Source of the DNA: Rotaria sordida
Lineage: Eukaryota > Rotifera > Eurotatoria > Philodinida > Philodinidae
Length of the DNA stretch: 64,000 nt
Assembly (NCBI GenBank): GCA_905250125.1
Contig: CAJNOL010000289.1
Location: 104,668-168,667, forward strand
Reading direction: 5' to 3'
A program made the position numbers and the translations under genes. Within the stretch, counting starts at the first letter, position 1, and the number at the start of each line of letters is the position of its first letter. The notes under the pieces are model-generated. The model was given only the letters and a program-made list of their open reading frames with translations, did no database searches and was not told where the DNA came from. Positions 46,043-57,733 of this stretch are shown piece by piece.

Positions 46043-47791
46043 AAGTCTGCTTTTTTTCCCCTTGAATGTGATGCACAGGTACATTAACAATATTTGAAGT
46101 ATTTGTTCTCAAATATTTCCAAGTCACGACTGAAAAAAGTACAGAATGATAAAAAATTTCACCTGCTTTCAGAATATATACTTACTTTTTTTAATAAACT
46201 GTTCCTATGTGCAAAAATAAGCTTAAAAATATGAATGAAGAAGGGGTAAAAAATGCATTTTCACAGAATCTGACGATGAAAGTGCCTTTACTCTGCTCGA
46301 ATTTATTTTTGAGCGAACAAGTGTAATTCAAAACTTACATATGTAGAATTGTAGAGAATTTCAAGGGCTATGCGAATATATAATTACTTTTCTCAAAATA
46401 TTAATTTATAGTGATAATATGTTTAAAATATCGAGTTAAGCTATTTTTTTCTAGGATGATATATTGTGGCTTACTTTGATCAAATTGTTCTCTAATCATA
46501 CAGAGATTCGATAGGTAATGTGAATAATCTGGCCACATTATGATAATTCTGAAATATTTCTGTTGTATGAACAATGAATTAAATCGAAATTTATTTACAA
46601 TATCAACTGTTTCGACACACTCAATAATATATAGTCTTACTCAACAAATCTATGGAGAATGATCATCGAAAGCTGTTAGAGAAATCGAAGAAAGGTCCAC
46701 GTTAAGTAGTAGAATTATGAATCTTACTATGAAAATCGTAGTATAATCTACATTGGAGAGTAGGATAATAAACGCTACTATGACAAGTGTAGAATAATCT
46801 ATCCTTGAAAGCAGAACAATAAACTCTAATATGAGAAGCGCAGAATAATCTACGTTTTGAAGCCCAATATAAATCTTTAGAAAGGAATTATAAACCCTTG
46901 CTCCCATAAACCTTTGGTCGTATAAATCCTTGAAGGGTTTATGTCGACGTCATAAACCCTTCAAAGGTTTATGAAAGATCGAATATGGGATACAGATTTA
47001 TTATTCTGCTCTTTTTTATAGTGTAGACTAGTGATATCTACCTATTATTGGAAAGGGGTAGCCCTACTGCACAGCATATGTAATATGGATTACTCATGTG
47101 GTCTACAAAACTCGTATTAAAGTCAATGAGATACGGTTATTAAACTAATCGGGGCTGCTTTTCATGTTTTCTTTTTGAAGACACATCTAATCGTACTTTT
47201 TCATATATATAAAAACATTTCAAATAATAATTGTTCCTGTTTCACAAAATATAAACATTGTTCTGTCAAAAAATACTTGACGAACTCTTCTATATTATCA
47301 AATGTTTTGTTATCACACGTTTGGTTATCTAAAGTCAGAATATTCTAACAACATCAGTGACATGAATAAGGTAGACTAATATGAGAGTCATCCAATCTTG
47401 ATTAGTCACTTACGAAAAAAAAGTCGATGCAAATCATTTCAAAATAAACTGAACAACTTATAGCAATCTGGACATGATGGTGTCTTCACTGCACTGGATT
47501 TATTTTGATAACGGATAAATACAAACTAAAACAGAAATATACAAACTGATAGCAAACTCCATGCGCTTTCAAAATATTGAATTAGTTTTAAAACAATGTG
47601 TTTATTTACAGACAACATAATTGAAAATACAGGCTTTAACTATTTTTTCCAAGAATATATATATTGTAAATATCAGCCTCTTTCATTCGAGAAACATGCA
47701 AGAAAAAAACGTCGCAAAAGGAAATCAGAACTTATATAGTATAGTTTTATATAAATAACTGGATTTAATTGTGTGCATATTTAAGATAAAG
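46043..47791. other. Intergenic, no gene seen
   Basis: It includes a short near-tandem run of TAGNNNAATAATCTACNTT-like units (46700-46870) and an AAACCCTTGAAGG palindrome (46900-46980). There is no supported coding frame; the 85-codon minus frame at 46650-46907 comes from the short repeat. Confidence 0.4.
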
Positions 47792-49068
47792 ATGTCATCT
47801 ATCTGGATGGACGCTCCAACTTTACAAATCAACGGACACCAGCTGCAGAACTTTATTAGTTTTACTTATAAACATGAACGGCTTTTGAAAGAATTTGGTG
47901 CAGTGAAAATCCAACTGGATGTCAGTTGTAAATTAGCTTTAAAGAAAGGACGAAAAAATATTATGTCATATCCAACAATGGAAGAAATTGTAAAGATAAG
48001 TAAAGATGAAAATGTCTACCTCGTACAAGAAGTTGACCATATTGACGAACCAACTCAACAAACTTCATTGGTAACAAATGAACGTGTTTTTTGGTCGTCA
48101 TTATCTTGTTCCAACAACGAGCGACGCCGGACGAATACTTCAGTACTGCATGACTCGAGCTTTTTCTATAAGAAAAAATCATCTCGTTTATATTTTAACA
48201 TCCGCAGTTTACCTGATCAGTCACTTCTCAAATTAGATGGTAGCAAAGTGGCGTACCAATTTGTTCCATCTATGAGAAGGGCATATGAACCAGGTGCTAT
48301 TTTTCCGTTGACTTCTGCTCAACAGCGTCTCTTTTCAGTTTACTACCATCATGAAGGTGGTCCACATCATTGGTATATTATTCCCCATCGTGAACGAATA
48401 TCTGTACAAACAATAATTGATAAACAAAACTCATCTATTTGTCTCGATCACGACCGAATATTAATTGATCCTTCAGTATTGGACAAATATCATATTCGTT
48501 ACCATCGAATTATTCAACATCCAAACGAATTTGTAGTTTTATCGGCTGGAACTCTCGCACAAAGTTTCAGTGAAGATGCAAGCTGGAGTGAATCAATCGA
48601 ATTTACTTTACCTGGTTGGATTGAAGATGGCCACGCAAACGTTTCTGTTTCACCGTATCGATGCAATCTTCCTCAAGACTCTTTACCCAAATCAATTGAT
48701 CTTCCCTTATTTCCACATGAAATTATACAAAATTATATTACTTCAGATCTCAATATTAATACTAGTGATGAATCAGTAGCTTCCAAAGGTTCATAATTGT
48801 GTCTATAGTAGTCTTTTGTCACTATCCAATACGTTTTTAGATGACAATGATATTGATATGGTTACTACATCAACACCAAATACTACTACAATTAATTTAT
48901 CCAACGGTATCTTCTTTTTTAAAGCCTCTTACATGACTAGCTAAGCGTTAGGAAATTGACATTAACTCAGATTCATTCATTTATTTTCATTTTGAATATC
49001 GTCGAAGGAAAGCGTCTGAATGTTATTGGAAATTCATTCATACCCATAAGAAGTCTTATAAAAAATAG
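47792..49068 (+). CDS. JmjC-domain-like protein, probably catalytically dead (386 aa, three exons)
   Basis: Exons 47792-48788, 48841-48906 and 48971-49068, with introns of 52 and 64 nt, all GT-AG and in phase; the stop is TAG. The ATG at 47792 (MSSIWMDAPT) is chosen over an in-frame upstream GTG. Residues 189-198 (GGPHHWYIIP) and 230-249 (LDKYHIRYHRIIQHPNEFVV) match the JmjC core of KDM4-like histone demethylases (G-x-P-x-x-W-Y-x-I-P and the RxVQxPGEFV strand), which use Fe(II) and 2-oxoglutarate. The metal ligands are absent: the HxE position reads TSAQQ (about 174-178), and the distal histidine in the GYHAGFNHG-type motif is replaced in AGTLAQSFSED (252-262). So the fold is likely kept but demethylase activity is not expected. 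The N-terminal 100 residues are unrecognised. The acidic Asn/Thr-rich exon 2 and basic exon 3 form the tail. An upstream exon cannot be excluded. Confidence 0.65.
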
Positions 49069-49319
49069 GTTATCTCTTCGACCGGTGCCACATTACCATA
49101 CTCTTGAGAGGATTAGTGCGATGCTCCTGTTGAGACTTAAACGAGAACATTAATAAGAGCGAACTAATTGAAGAACATTTTCGAGTAATATACTAATTAT
49201 GAACGCAAAGTTTTGATTGATAAAGATCAATCTCACAAATAATGTTTCAAGACATCGCTGCCCATTAAACATGTACGAAGCTCAAGCTCAGATTCAAGTT
49301 TCGATACCAAACTTTATAC

Positions 49320-51610
49320 GATTGAGCTCGGTTTGAACTCGACGCAAGAAGCTCGATTGAGTTTGAACTCGAACATCAAATTTCAAGCTCAATTCAAACT
49401 CAAACTCTAAAGTTCGAGTTCAAGTCGAGCTTGATCAAGTTCAGTGATGGATGAGTAAAGAATCAGTTTTCTATGAATAAAGGATAGTAGCTTAGTGTCC
49501 TACTGGTTGCTATACCCCAATTTCAACTTCAGTCAGCTTCAACTGTTGGAATTGACTGGAGTTGACTAAAAACTGGTCAAAGTTGACTTGAATTGAGTGG
49601 AGTAGCCTATCAGTTTTCAAGGGCTATTCTATGGCGGTACTCATAAGTCCTCATCGCCTCTCCTATGGAGGTATTATAGGTCCTCGTTGGCTATCCTATC
49701 GAGGTACCCATAAGTCCTCATGGCCTGCCCTATTGGGAGCCCATAAGTCTACATCGCCTATCCTGTGGGATATCCATAAGTTCTCAAGCACTTTTCTGTG
49801 GGACTACTCAGAAATCTTCAAGGGCTTTTCATGAACAGTAGCCATAAGCCACCAAGTGCTATCGAGGTTTCGTAGCGTTAACTTTTCAAGCACTGCGCTG
49901 CGGTAGTGCTCATTACTCTACAGAGGGATATCGCATGAACGGGTGTCGGTTAGCGTTAGCTGTGAAAGATATATCTAGGTTTGGTCGTCATAGGATTTAA
50001 AGAGCTTTTAGACACACGGCGCAAAACTATGAAAAGGATACCACTCGTACGTCATCCACTAACGAGAGAACATCTCCATGTGTCACGCTCCGTTTCGAAT
50101 CTGTTATTTGCCATTTCATAGCGCGCAATGAGTACAACATGTGATATAAAGGGTCCGTTCCTATACTGGACTTTTAAGGAACTACGAGGTACCATCAAGG
50201 GTGTCGCATAGTAACTGAGGATAAGTTATTAATGGTATTTTTCATACTTTGTCTTGATGTAGAGAGCTGAAATTTTTATCACATGTATATCTAATCAGAA
50301 TCTTTTATTCCTGAAACTTTCAGCTATTTAGTAATAACTAGTGGTGAAATACATGGACGAGCTTGAAACAAAGCTTTTCCTACTCGAATTTTGCATTATT
50401 TTCGTTGTGACAATTATGCAAAAATCGAGTAGGAAAAGCTTTGTTTCAAGCTCGTCCATGTATTTCACCACTAGTTATTACTAAATAGCTGAAAATTTCA
50501 GGAATAAAAGATTCTGATTAGATATACATGTGATAAAAATTTCAACCCTCTGCATCAAGACAAAGTATGAAAAATACCATCAATAATTTATCTTCAGTTA
50601 CTATGCGACACCCTTGATGGTACCTCGTAGTTCCTTAAAAGCCCAGTATGGCGACGGATCCTTCATATTACATGTTGTACTCACTGAGCTCTATAAAATG
50701 GCAAATACCAGATTCGAAACGGAACGTGACACCTGGGAATGTTTCCTCGTAAGTAAAGTTGAATATGATACAATAATCTAATCTTAGGATATAGTAAGAG
50801 TCGTGTACTTGAGTTTTCCTTTAAGATGTAAAAGTGGACTTTTTTACTTAGCTGCAAGCAACTGAGGCCCGTAATAGAGTGGTTTTGCTTCAGAATTAGT
50901 ATTAAGTCATGGAAATTGCATTGGAAAAATATTGACCAAGTTTGAGTTCCTCTTTAAGCAAAAACAGATTCAACACTAGGTGCACGATGGCTCCAGTTCC
51001 ATAGCTGACGAGAGCTCAGTCTAAGAGCTGGTAGACAGCTCAGCGAGCTGCCATGGCGCTGTCACACACCTACTTATATGTGTTCCTATAGGGCAGTCCT
51101 TGAGCATTTATGAGTACCATCACAGGAAAGCGTTTGAGAATATATGGATACCTCCATAGGATAACCAATGAGGATTTATGGATACTCCATGGGATGACCA
51201 ATGAGACCTACGAATGCCTCCATAGGATCGGCAATGAGGATTTATGGGTTCCCCATAAGACAGACCATGCGGACTTATGGGTACTTCGATAGGATAGCCA
51301 ATGAAGAGCTATAATACCTCCATAGGATAGACGATGAGGACTTATGAGTACCCCTTAGGATAGCCCTTGAGGACTGGTGGGCTATTCTACCCAAATTCAA
51401 GTCAACTTTATGTCAATTTGAGTCAACTTCGGTCAATTCCAATTTCAACTCTTGTCAACTCCAGTCAATTCCAAAAGTTGAAGTTGACTAGAGTTGAAAT
51501 TGGTGTATACCTACCTATAGGACACTTAGCTACTATCCTTTGATGATAGAAAACTGACTCTTTTGTCATCCATCACTGAGCTTGATCGTGCTCGATCTTA
51601 TCGAGCTCAA
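49320..51610. mobile_element. Giant foldback (about 2.3 kb) with nested sub-repeats
   Basis: The arms mirror each other around about 50405. Outer parts: GAGCTCGGTTTGAACTCGA-type repeats, GGATAGTAGCTTAGTGTCCT (49484) against AGGACACTTAGCTACTATCC (51520), and CATAAGTCCTCAT-type repeats in both senses (49640-49830, 51110-51370). The inner core, about 50220-50600, is nearly perfect (GACGAGCTTGAAACAAAGCT against AGCTTTGTTTCAAGCTCGTC). The better identity at the centre suggests a younger element nested in an older one. The short frames at 49631 and 51110 are arm sequence. Confidence 0.75.
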
Positions 51611-52190
51611 ACGGTTTGTATTTGGCGCATGTCTACTTTCCATCGAAATATCCAAATTCAGTTTTATTGACTTTCATCAAAAAGAAATGTGTATCATTTA
51701 TTTTTTTGATCACTTCAAATTGTCCGATATTCTGGGTTTCTATTTGCCCGGTATAGTTTGCTTAACTTATTGTTGTATTATGTCAAAGAATAGTACCATG
51801 GGATCTCTTTTTACGAGGATGTCTAAAAAAAAATGTGTAAAACGGTATTAAGGAATTGGAAAACTACGATATCGCAAAATATGAGATGGTCAAAATATAA
51901 ATGATACACAGTTTTTCTGATGAAAGTCGATAAAACTCAATTTCTCTATTTCGATCAAAAGTGATAATTTGCAAAATTATTTGTGAGATTAATCCATATC
52001 AATAAAAACATTGGATCCATAGCTACCATATGAAATAAAATTAATTGATTAGTTCTGACAAATAAAGAAGCTATACGAATTTATTTTCGCGCCGGACTTC
52101 GGACATCTTGCAGAATTTGTCTTGGAACACATAATGGTTTATGAAAGTGAATTGAATTTGTAACTTTTTCTTTACTATACGTAATTTTAT
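51611..52190. other. Small inverted repeat and intergenic DNA
   Basis: TTTTATTGACTTTCATCA (51660) and TGATGAAAGTCGATAAAA (51918), with ATGTGTATCATTTAT against ATAAATGATACACA, define an inverted pair about 51645-51965, probably a decayed MITE. The 89-codon frame at 51582-51851 spans its left arm and is not a gene. Confidence 0.45.
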
Positions 52191-52221
52191 TATGATCCAA
52201 TTGATTCTCAATAGTTATTTA

Positions 52222-52459
52222 GCTGAAACCATGGCCCTGACAAATATGAAATTCATCATACCACTGACACGAATCGTATTACCTCAATCATCACCAACGC
52301 CATCCATCACACTACCTATCAGTGACTACTCTTCTGAAGAAGACAAAAACAAGTCTCATGATAACAATGCTCAGTTACAATATAAACTATTGGAGTGAGT
52401 GTAACACACTAGAACAATTTACCTTTATAATAATCAGAGTACAAAGTAGTCATTCTTGA
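52222..52459 (+). CDS. Possible last two exons of an unidentified gene
   Basis: After the acceptor-like TTCTCAATAG there is an open exon (52222-52394) with coding-like composition: TRIVLPQSSPTPSITLPISD followed by an acidic YSSEEDKNKS. It ends at a GTGAGT donor. A 43-nt intron leads to a short final exon (52438-52459) that keeps the phase and ends in TGA after VQSSHS. No domain is recognised and upstream exons were not found. The short intron and small size make this tentative. Confidence 0.3.
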
Positions 52460-52959
52460 GTGAATGTAGGGTTTGACATGAAGACAGACACGTTGTAGGT
52501 GTGCGTGTGCATTAAGTTTTCACAAACATTCACATCCATATCCACACACACCCCTTTTTACCATACTTAAAGGAAGTTTTAGCAAATTTTTAAAGCGAGA
52601 AAGTATCTTTCCTTGGACATACGGGAAGAATCTTTTTAGGTTTCATGGGCAAGAAAAAGGTTCGCTATAAAAGTGACACAAATTTCGGGGTTTAATACAA
52701 TACCTTGGAGGTTTAGTGCAAAACCTTCAAAGATTTTGAATGAACCTTCAAAGTTTTATAGCTTTTGCACCGAATTCTTTTTTTACCCATGAAACCTTAA
52801 AAGGTTCAGAGTCAAAGATCCTTCTCGTGTGCCCAAGGGAAGATGCTTTTTCGCTTTAAAAATTCGCTAAACCTTTTTTAAGTAGGGTAAAAATTCTGTT
52901 TTGTTTAGAGAGTAGACACCCCATGTAAAAAAATAAGATTAAAAATTAACAGATATATG

Positions 52960-53660
52960 ATTTTAATCTGTTTCAAGAGTAATGAATCGATAAAAATCCA
53001 GAAATTTCGAGTTTTTGGATTACATTGAAGGTTGTAATCGGTTTCTTTGCATAATTGATTTCAAATCAATAATTCTTCAATTATCATCAATTTTTTTATT
53101 GGAATCGAATAAAATCGATCATTAGCGAGTGGAATCGGTTTACTACGGTTTGTTTTTAATCAGCTGTAATGAATTTTTCTGAATAATCAATTTTCACCAG
53201 TAGTTTATGATTCTTTTCTCATCAAAAATCAACAGATACTGATGATAACCCACTAGAATTGATTACCTTTTGGAATCGATCATAATCATTAAGCTAGAAA
53301 TCGTGTAAAATCAAATCATACAGATTATAATTCAATGGAATTGATTAAGTTCGCAAATCGATTATAATCCCTAGGATAAGAATTGATTAAAACCAAGTTG
53401 TACTGATTATAATCAACTGAAATCGGTTGAATTTTCGAATCGATTATAATCTGTAACCTAAGAGTCCTCTAAAATCAAGTGATACTGATTATAATCAACC
53501 AGGATCGATTATGTTTTCGAATCGATTAAAGTCAAGAGGAAAAATCATCTGAAATCAAGTCATATGGATTATAATCCGCTGGAATCGATTAAGTTCGCAA
53601 ACCGATTGTAATCACTAACATAAGAGTTGTCTAAAATCAATCCATACCGATTATAACAAG
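52960..53660. repeat. Degenerate GATTATAATC tandem repeat
   Basis: Repeats of about 60-70 bp with TGATTATAATCAACTGAATC-like cores and AAATCAAGTCATAC linkers. The same GATTATAATCGATT family recurs at 59925-60165, so the two stretches may be parts of one repeat family. Non-coding. Confidence 0.65.
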
Positions 53661-53745
53661 GTGGAAAGTGCAGTCACCCAGCACCTCAGTACCTACTCAG
53701 CACCTGTTCAGCACCTTCGGCACCTACCAGCACCTACAGATAGTT
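53656..53745 (-). repeat. CAGCACCT microsatellite at the retroelement breakpoint
   Basis: About ten variants of CAGCACCT abut the point where the reverse-transcriptase frame of the second retroelement stops being retroelement-like (about 53740). It adds a spurious VGAGRCRRC tail. Confidence 0.65.
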
Positions 53746-54893
53746 CGATACTATCTTGTTTTAAAAGTTTGTCTGTTTCATCGATAATCGTTTGATGATC
53801 TTGAGGTGAACGCCAGTAAGGTGGAGTGTAGATTGGTCGATGTTGACCAGTATCGATCACATAATCGAGAGTGATATTGATTTTTGATGGCTGACGTAGA
53901 TCGAACAGTTTACCGTATTTCCAAAGGACGTCTTGAATTTTTTTGCAATGCGAGGTAGAGTCGATGTGTTGTGTTAATGTTTCGATTTGGTGTTGTAATT
54001 CTGGTGGATAGCATTGTACACGAAGATGATGAAAAAGATTATTTTGTGATAAAAATTTCTGATGACAGACGTAACATTTATGCGATGAATTAGGAGAACG
54101 ATGATGTATTTTGGATGATTGGAATTGTGTTGACTGGAATTGATGTGTTGATGTTGTTGCACAGATTAGTGATGATGAAGAAACAGTACCGAGACATGTA
54201 TTGGAAGATAAGGTATATGGATGATTGGTGGTATTGACAATAGTTAAGTGTGTTTGAGAATTGGTCACTGTTATTAGAGTAGTTGGAAGTATGACTGCTT
54301 TTTGGTTAAAACTGGAAGACGGTTCAAACAACAAATTTGAACTATCTGGCAGGTGTACTGTGGCTTTGATGATAGATTCAGAGTATTGTGGAATGGTAAT
54401 TGGATCGAGTAGTCGGACTGTGCAGCATGATGTATTGTTCGATTGAATGAGTGAAGTGGTGGTAGTTTGACCTGTAGTGTCTTGTAAAGTTAAACATCGT
54501 GTAGAAACATCCAAACATAAAATATATTGATTGATCCAGTCAGTGCCTACTAAGACATCGGTGACGAGACTCGAGGCAATAGAAGCCGTTACAAAAGTAG
54601 AAAGACCGTTTATTTTTATTTCGAGTTGAACTTTACCGATTATGTTGATCGTGGTACAATTAGCTGAGATATAAGAATTCTGTGAAGGTTCAAATGTATT
54701 GTGATATATGCGTTGTAAAAAATCGATTATGGATAATAGTGATACTAGAACCAATGTCCAGGAGAATATTATGACAGGTGTGATTGATTTGAGCACGAAT
54801 AAAAAATAGGTTTGGGGATGTTGATGATGATGGCATAGTATTACTGAGAGTTCCGCCATCTTGAGTCCCAGCTATTGAAAAACCTGGGGACAA
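53708..54893 (-). pseudogene. pol: Protease and start of reverse transcriptase of a decayed LTR retrotransposon
   Basis: The frame 54859-53708 carries a retropepsin C-terminal half (SLVTDVLVGTDWINQYILCL), then a CX2C...HX4C finger (CYVCHQKFLSQNNLFHHL), then the N-terminal reverse-transcriptase approach typical of Ty3/gypsy elements (YTPPYWRSPQDHQTIIDETD). The protease active-site half lies in an overlapping second frame (LLDIGSSITIIHN, 54893-54690), so a frameshift splits the protease. The site reads D-I-G-S where D-T/S-G-S/T/A is usual. RT catalytic motifs, RNase H and integrase are all missing: the element is cut at about 53740. It is inactive. Confidence 0.7.
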
Positions 54894-55328
54894 TTACGAA
54901 TATTATGGTTATGGTTACCACATTTGTAACAACCACGTGGTTGTTTATGATAGCAGTCGATAGTACGATGATTTGATCGTTGACAGATTAAACATGGATA
55001 GAATTGATTCGGTTGTGTTGAACGAGGATGGTAGGTACGTGATTTATTAAGAATATGCATGTAATCAGTAGTACGAGTATTTTGAGGGGTTTGTGAGTGA
55101 AGAGAATTCCCAGAGTTGTTTTGTTGTTTTTGAGTGACGGTGGTGACAGGTGCAAAATATGGATGTGGTGGAATGATTGATTGTTGTGTTTCAGAAGGAA
55201 TTTCATTCAGTAATTCTTCTTCATCACGAGCGATCCTCAAAAAAATAGCTGGTGTTGGTTCATCGTTGAGCGTTTTGAGGCGACGTTTGACGTGTATTTT
55301 TAAATCATTGCGAATACCATCTTACAAA
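54872..55328 (-). pseudogene. gag: Zinc-knuckle part of Gag, second retroelement
   Basis: The frame 55240-54872 has two consecutive CCHC knuckles, CLICQRSNHRTIDC and CYKCGNHNHNIRNC, both CX2CX4HX4C, preceded by a polar linker. These bind element RNA during packaging. The upstream part continues to the hAT-like insertion at 55329. The next frame (protease) overlaps slightly. Confidence 0.7.
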
Positions 55329-57049
55329 TAGGGGTGGCACTTTCACTTTCTTTTTACTTTCTAAAAGGAAAGGAAAGGAAAGTTTTTACTTTCCTTTCCT
55401 AAAAAAAGGAAAGTTCTTACTTTCCTTTCCTAAAAGAAAGGAAAGTTGAAAGAAAGTTAACTTTCCTTTCCGAAAAGAAAGGAAAGGAAAGTGAAACCTT
55501 AGGTCGTCAAGTCCTATATAAAGAGGGCACCCATGGATCCTCAAGTTCTATATTCCAGAAGCACCCTTAGGTCCTCAAGCCCTGTGTTATGAGGGGGAGG
55601 GGTATCCCTGGGTCCTCAAGTCCTATATAATGGGGGTACTTACAGGTCCTCTAGGAGTACCATATAAGAGTACTCATAGATCCTCAACGGCTGTTTTCTA
55701 GAGGTTCCCGTTTGGTACTCCTATATAGTAGCTGTTGAGGACCTATGCGTACCACTGTATAACAGCTCTTCGGGACTTATGTGTATCCATAAATGATAGG
55801 ACTTGAGGACCTAGCCCACAAAAAGGATTGATAAGGAAATCCAAAAGAAAATAAAAGAAAGTAAAAGGAAAGTAAAAGAAAGTAAAAAGAAAGTAAAAGG
55901 AAAGTAAAAGAAAGTAAAAAGAAAGTAAAAAGAAAGTAAAAGAAAGTAAAAAGAAAGCAAAAGGAAAGTAAAAGAAAGTAAAAAGAAAGTAAAAGAAAGT
56001 TGAAAGAAAGTAAAAAGAAAGTAATATTTTTCAAAAATAACGGTTTTTTATAAAGTTTGACCAAAGGTTTTCGGGGTCGGGGAATCGAATGGCATCATTA
56101 GTTTTTCAAAATTCTCTGAATCACAAAATTTGAGAAAACTAATGATGCCATTCAATTCCCGACCCCGAAAACCGTTGGTCAAACTTTATAAAAAATCATT
56201 ATTTTTGAAAAATATGCCTCCCTTCTTTGAAAAAATCCATTACAAAATTTTGAAATACTAATGATGCCATTCGATTCCCCGACCCTGAAAACCTTTGGTC
56301 GAACTTTATAAAAAATCATTATTTTCTCAAAAAAACCTTTTTTAATAAAAAAAAAGATTTGAAAATTTTGAAAAACTAATGATGCCATTCGATTCCCCGA
56401 CCCCGAAAACCGTTGGTCAAACTTTATAAAAAACCGTTATTTTTGAAAAATATACCTTCCTTCATTGAAAAAATCCATTACAAAATTTTGAAAAACTAAT
56501 TATGCTATTCGATTCCCCGACCCCGAAAACCTTTGGTCAAACTTTATAAAAAATCATTATTTTCTCAAAAAAACCTTTTTTTAGTAAAAAAAAAAGATTT
56601 GAAAATTTTCAAAAACTAATGATACCATTCGATTCCCCGACCTAGAATACCAATGTCAATACCACCCAATACCAATATCGATACCCCAATGCTGTATTGG
56701 TATTGTTACATCCCTAGTATCCCCATTATATAGGACTTGAGGACGCATAAGTATCCCCATAATATAGGACTTCAGGACCTAAGGGTACCCTCATTATATA
56801 GGACTTCAGGACCCAAGGGTACTCTCATTATATAGGACTTCAGGACCCAAGAGTACTCTCATTATGTCGGACTTGCAGATCTAAAGGTTTCACTTTCCTT
56901 TCCTTTCTTTTAGGAAAGGAAAGTTAACTTTCTTTCAACTTTCCTTTCTTTTAGGAAAGGAAAGTTCTTACTTTCCTTTTTTTTAGGAAAGGAAAGTTTT
57001 TACTTTCCTTTTTTTTAGGAAAGGAAAGGAAAGGAAAGGGCCACCCCTA
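55329..57049. mobile_element. hAT-like element with perfect 8-bp target duplication CTTACAAA (1721 bp), inside gag
   Basis: The left end TAGGGGTGGCACTTTC and right end GGGCCACCCCTA are inverted, flanked by CTTACAAA at 55321-55328 and 57050-57057. Subterminal parts are CTTTC pentamer runs (with TTTTAGGAAAGG) in opposite senses, then repeats around TCCTCAAGTCCTATATAA, then an inner tandem repeat. No transposase is present. The 95-codon minus frame (55777-56064) is pentamer/GAAAGTAAAA repeat. It splits the host retroelement gag, so it is younger than it. Confidence 0.85.
56040..56650. repeat. 120-bp tandem repeat in two alternating forms (240-bp higher-order unit)
   Basis: CCCCGACCC occurs at about 56158, 56277, 56396, 56516 and 56636 (119-120 bp). 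Between them two linker forms alternate: one with GAAAAATATGCCTCCCTTC, one with TCTCAAAAAAACCTTTTTT. A first inverted unit lies at 56040-56100. Confidence 0.75.
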
Positions 57050-57057
57050 CTTACAAA

Positions 57058-57583
57058 TAATCAACGATCATATGTAGCGGTATATTATGATCAACTTGTT
57101 GCATAAATCAATGATATCATCATAGTAGGCGTCAAGTGATTCACCAGGTTGTTGTTTTCTTTCCTTCAGTCGCGTTTTGGTAGCAGAAAGCGATGGTTTA
57201 AAGCGTTCAAGAAGATGTTGTTTTAGATCTCGCCATGATTGTAGATGTGCTTGATTGTTATTATATCAATTAAAGGCAGATCCTCCTAATTTAATAGTAG
57301 CGCGAGAATGTAACATCGATTCATTCAATCCAGCGAAGTTGCCAATGTGTTCAACAGCATTAATAAACTGAGTAACTTTCTGATTAGGATCACCGGTAAA
57401 TTTGGGTAGCTCTTTCAAAGCAGTAGTATGAAGAATATTGTGAATATGATTGGGTTCCATATTTGTAGTTGGAGTAGTATGTGAAGAAGTAGTGGTGTCC
57501 ATAGGAACGGTGTGATGTCGGGTGTGCCCGTATGTGATTATATCGTGTGGTAGTAAGTCACCGGGTTGGGTGTTGCTTCGCAA
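57058..57583 (-). pseudogene. gag: N-terminal Gag of the second retroelement, disabled
   Basis: The frame 57583-57266 has a His/Thr-rich start and then a Gag-domain stretch (LPKFTGDPNQKVTQFINAVE). An in-frame TGA at about 57266 ends it. Coding similarity continues beyond the stop (a basic stretch then EDLxAYYDDI-like PGESLDAYYDDIIDLC) to the hAT-like insertion, with a further frame change near 57095. So gag has at least a stop, a frame change and an insertion. Confidence 0.65.
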
Positions 57584-57733
57584 ATGTCTTCGTTGTTGAG
57601 ACGTCGTTTTTTTTTTTGTTTTGAAGTAAATAGTAGTGGAAAAAGTATGAATCGCACTGGAGAGTTAATGACTGTGACAGAATCACAATACACAAGTGTT
57701 TGCAACGTTATATGAGAAATGATCGAGAAGAGA

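Noticed and set aside
51582..51851. An 89-aa membrane-like protein
   Set aside because: It spans the edge of a foldback and the arm of a second inverted repeat, with no splice or domain support.
55777..56064. Leu/Phe-rich membrane protein on the minus strand
   Set aside because: It is a translation of a GAAAGTAAAA microsatellite inside a hAT-like element.
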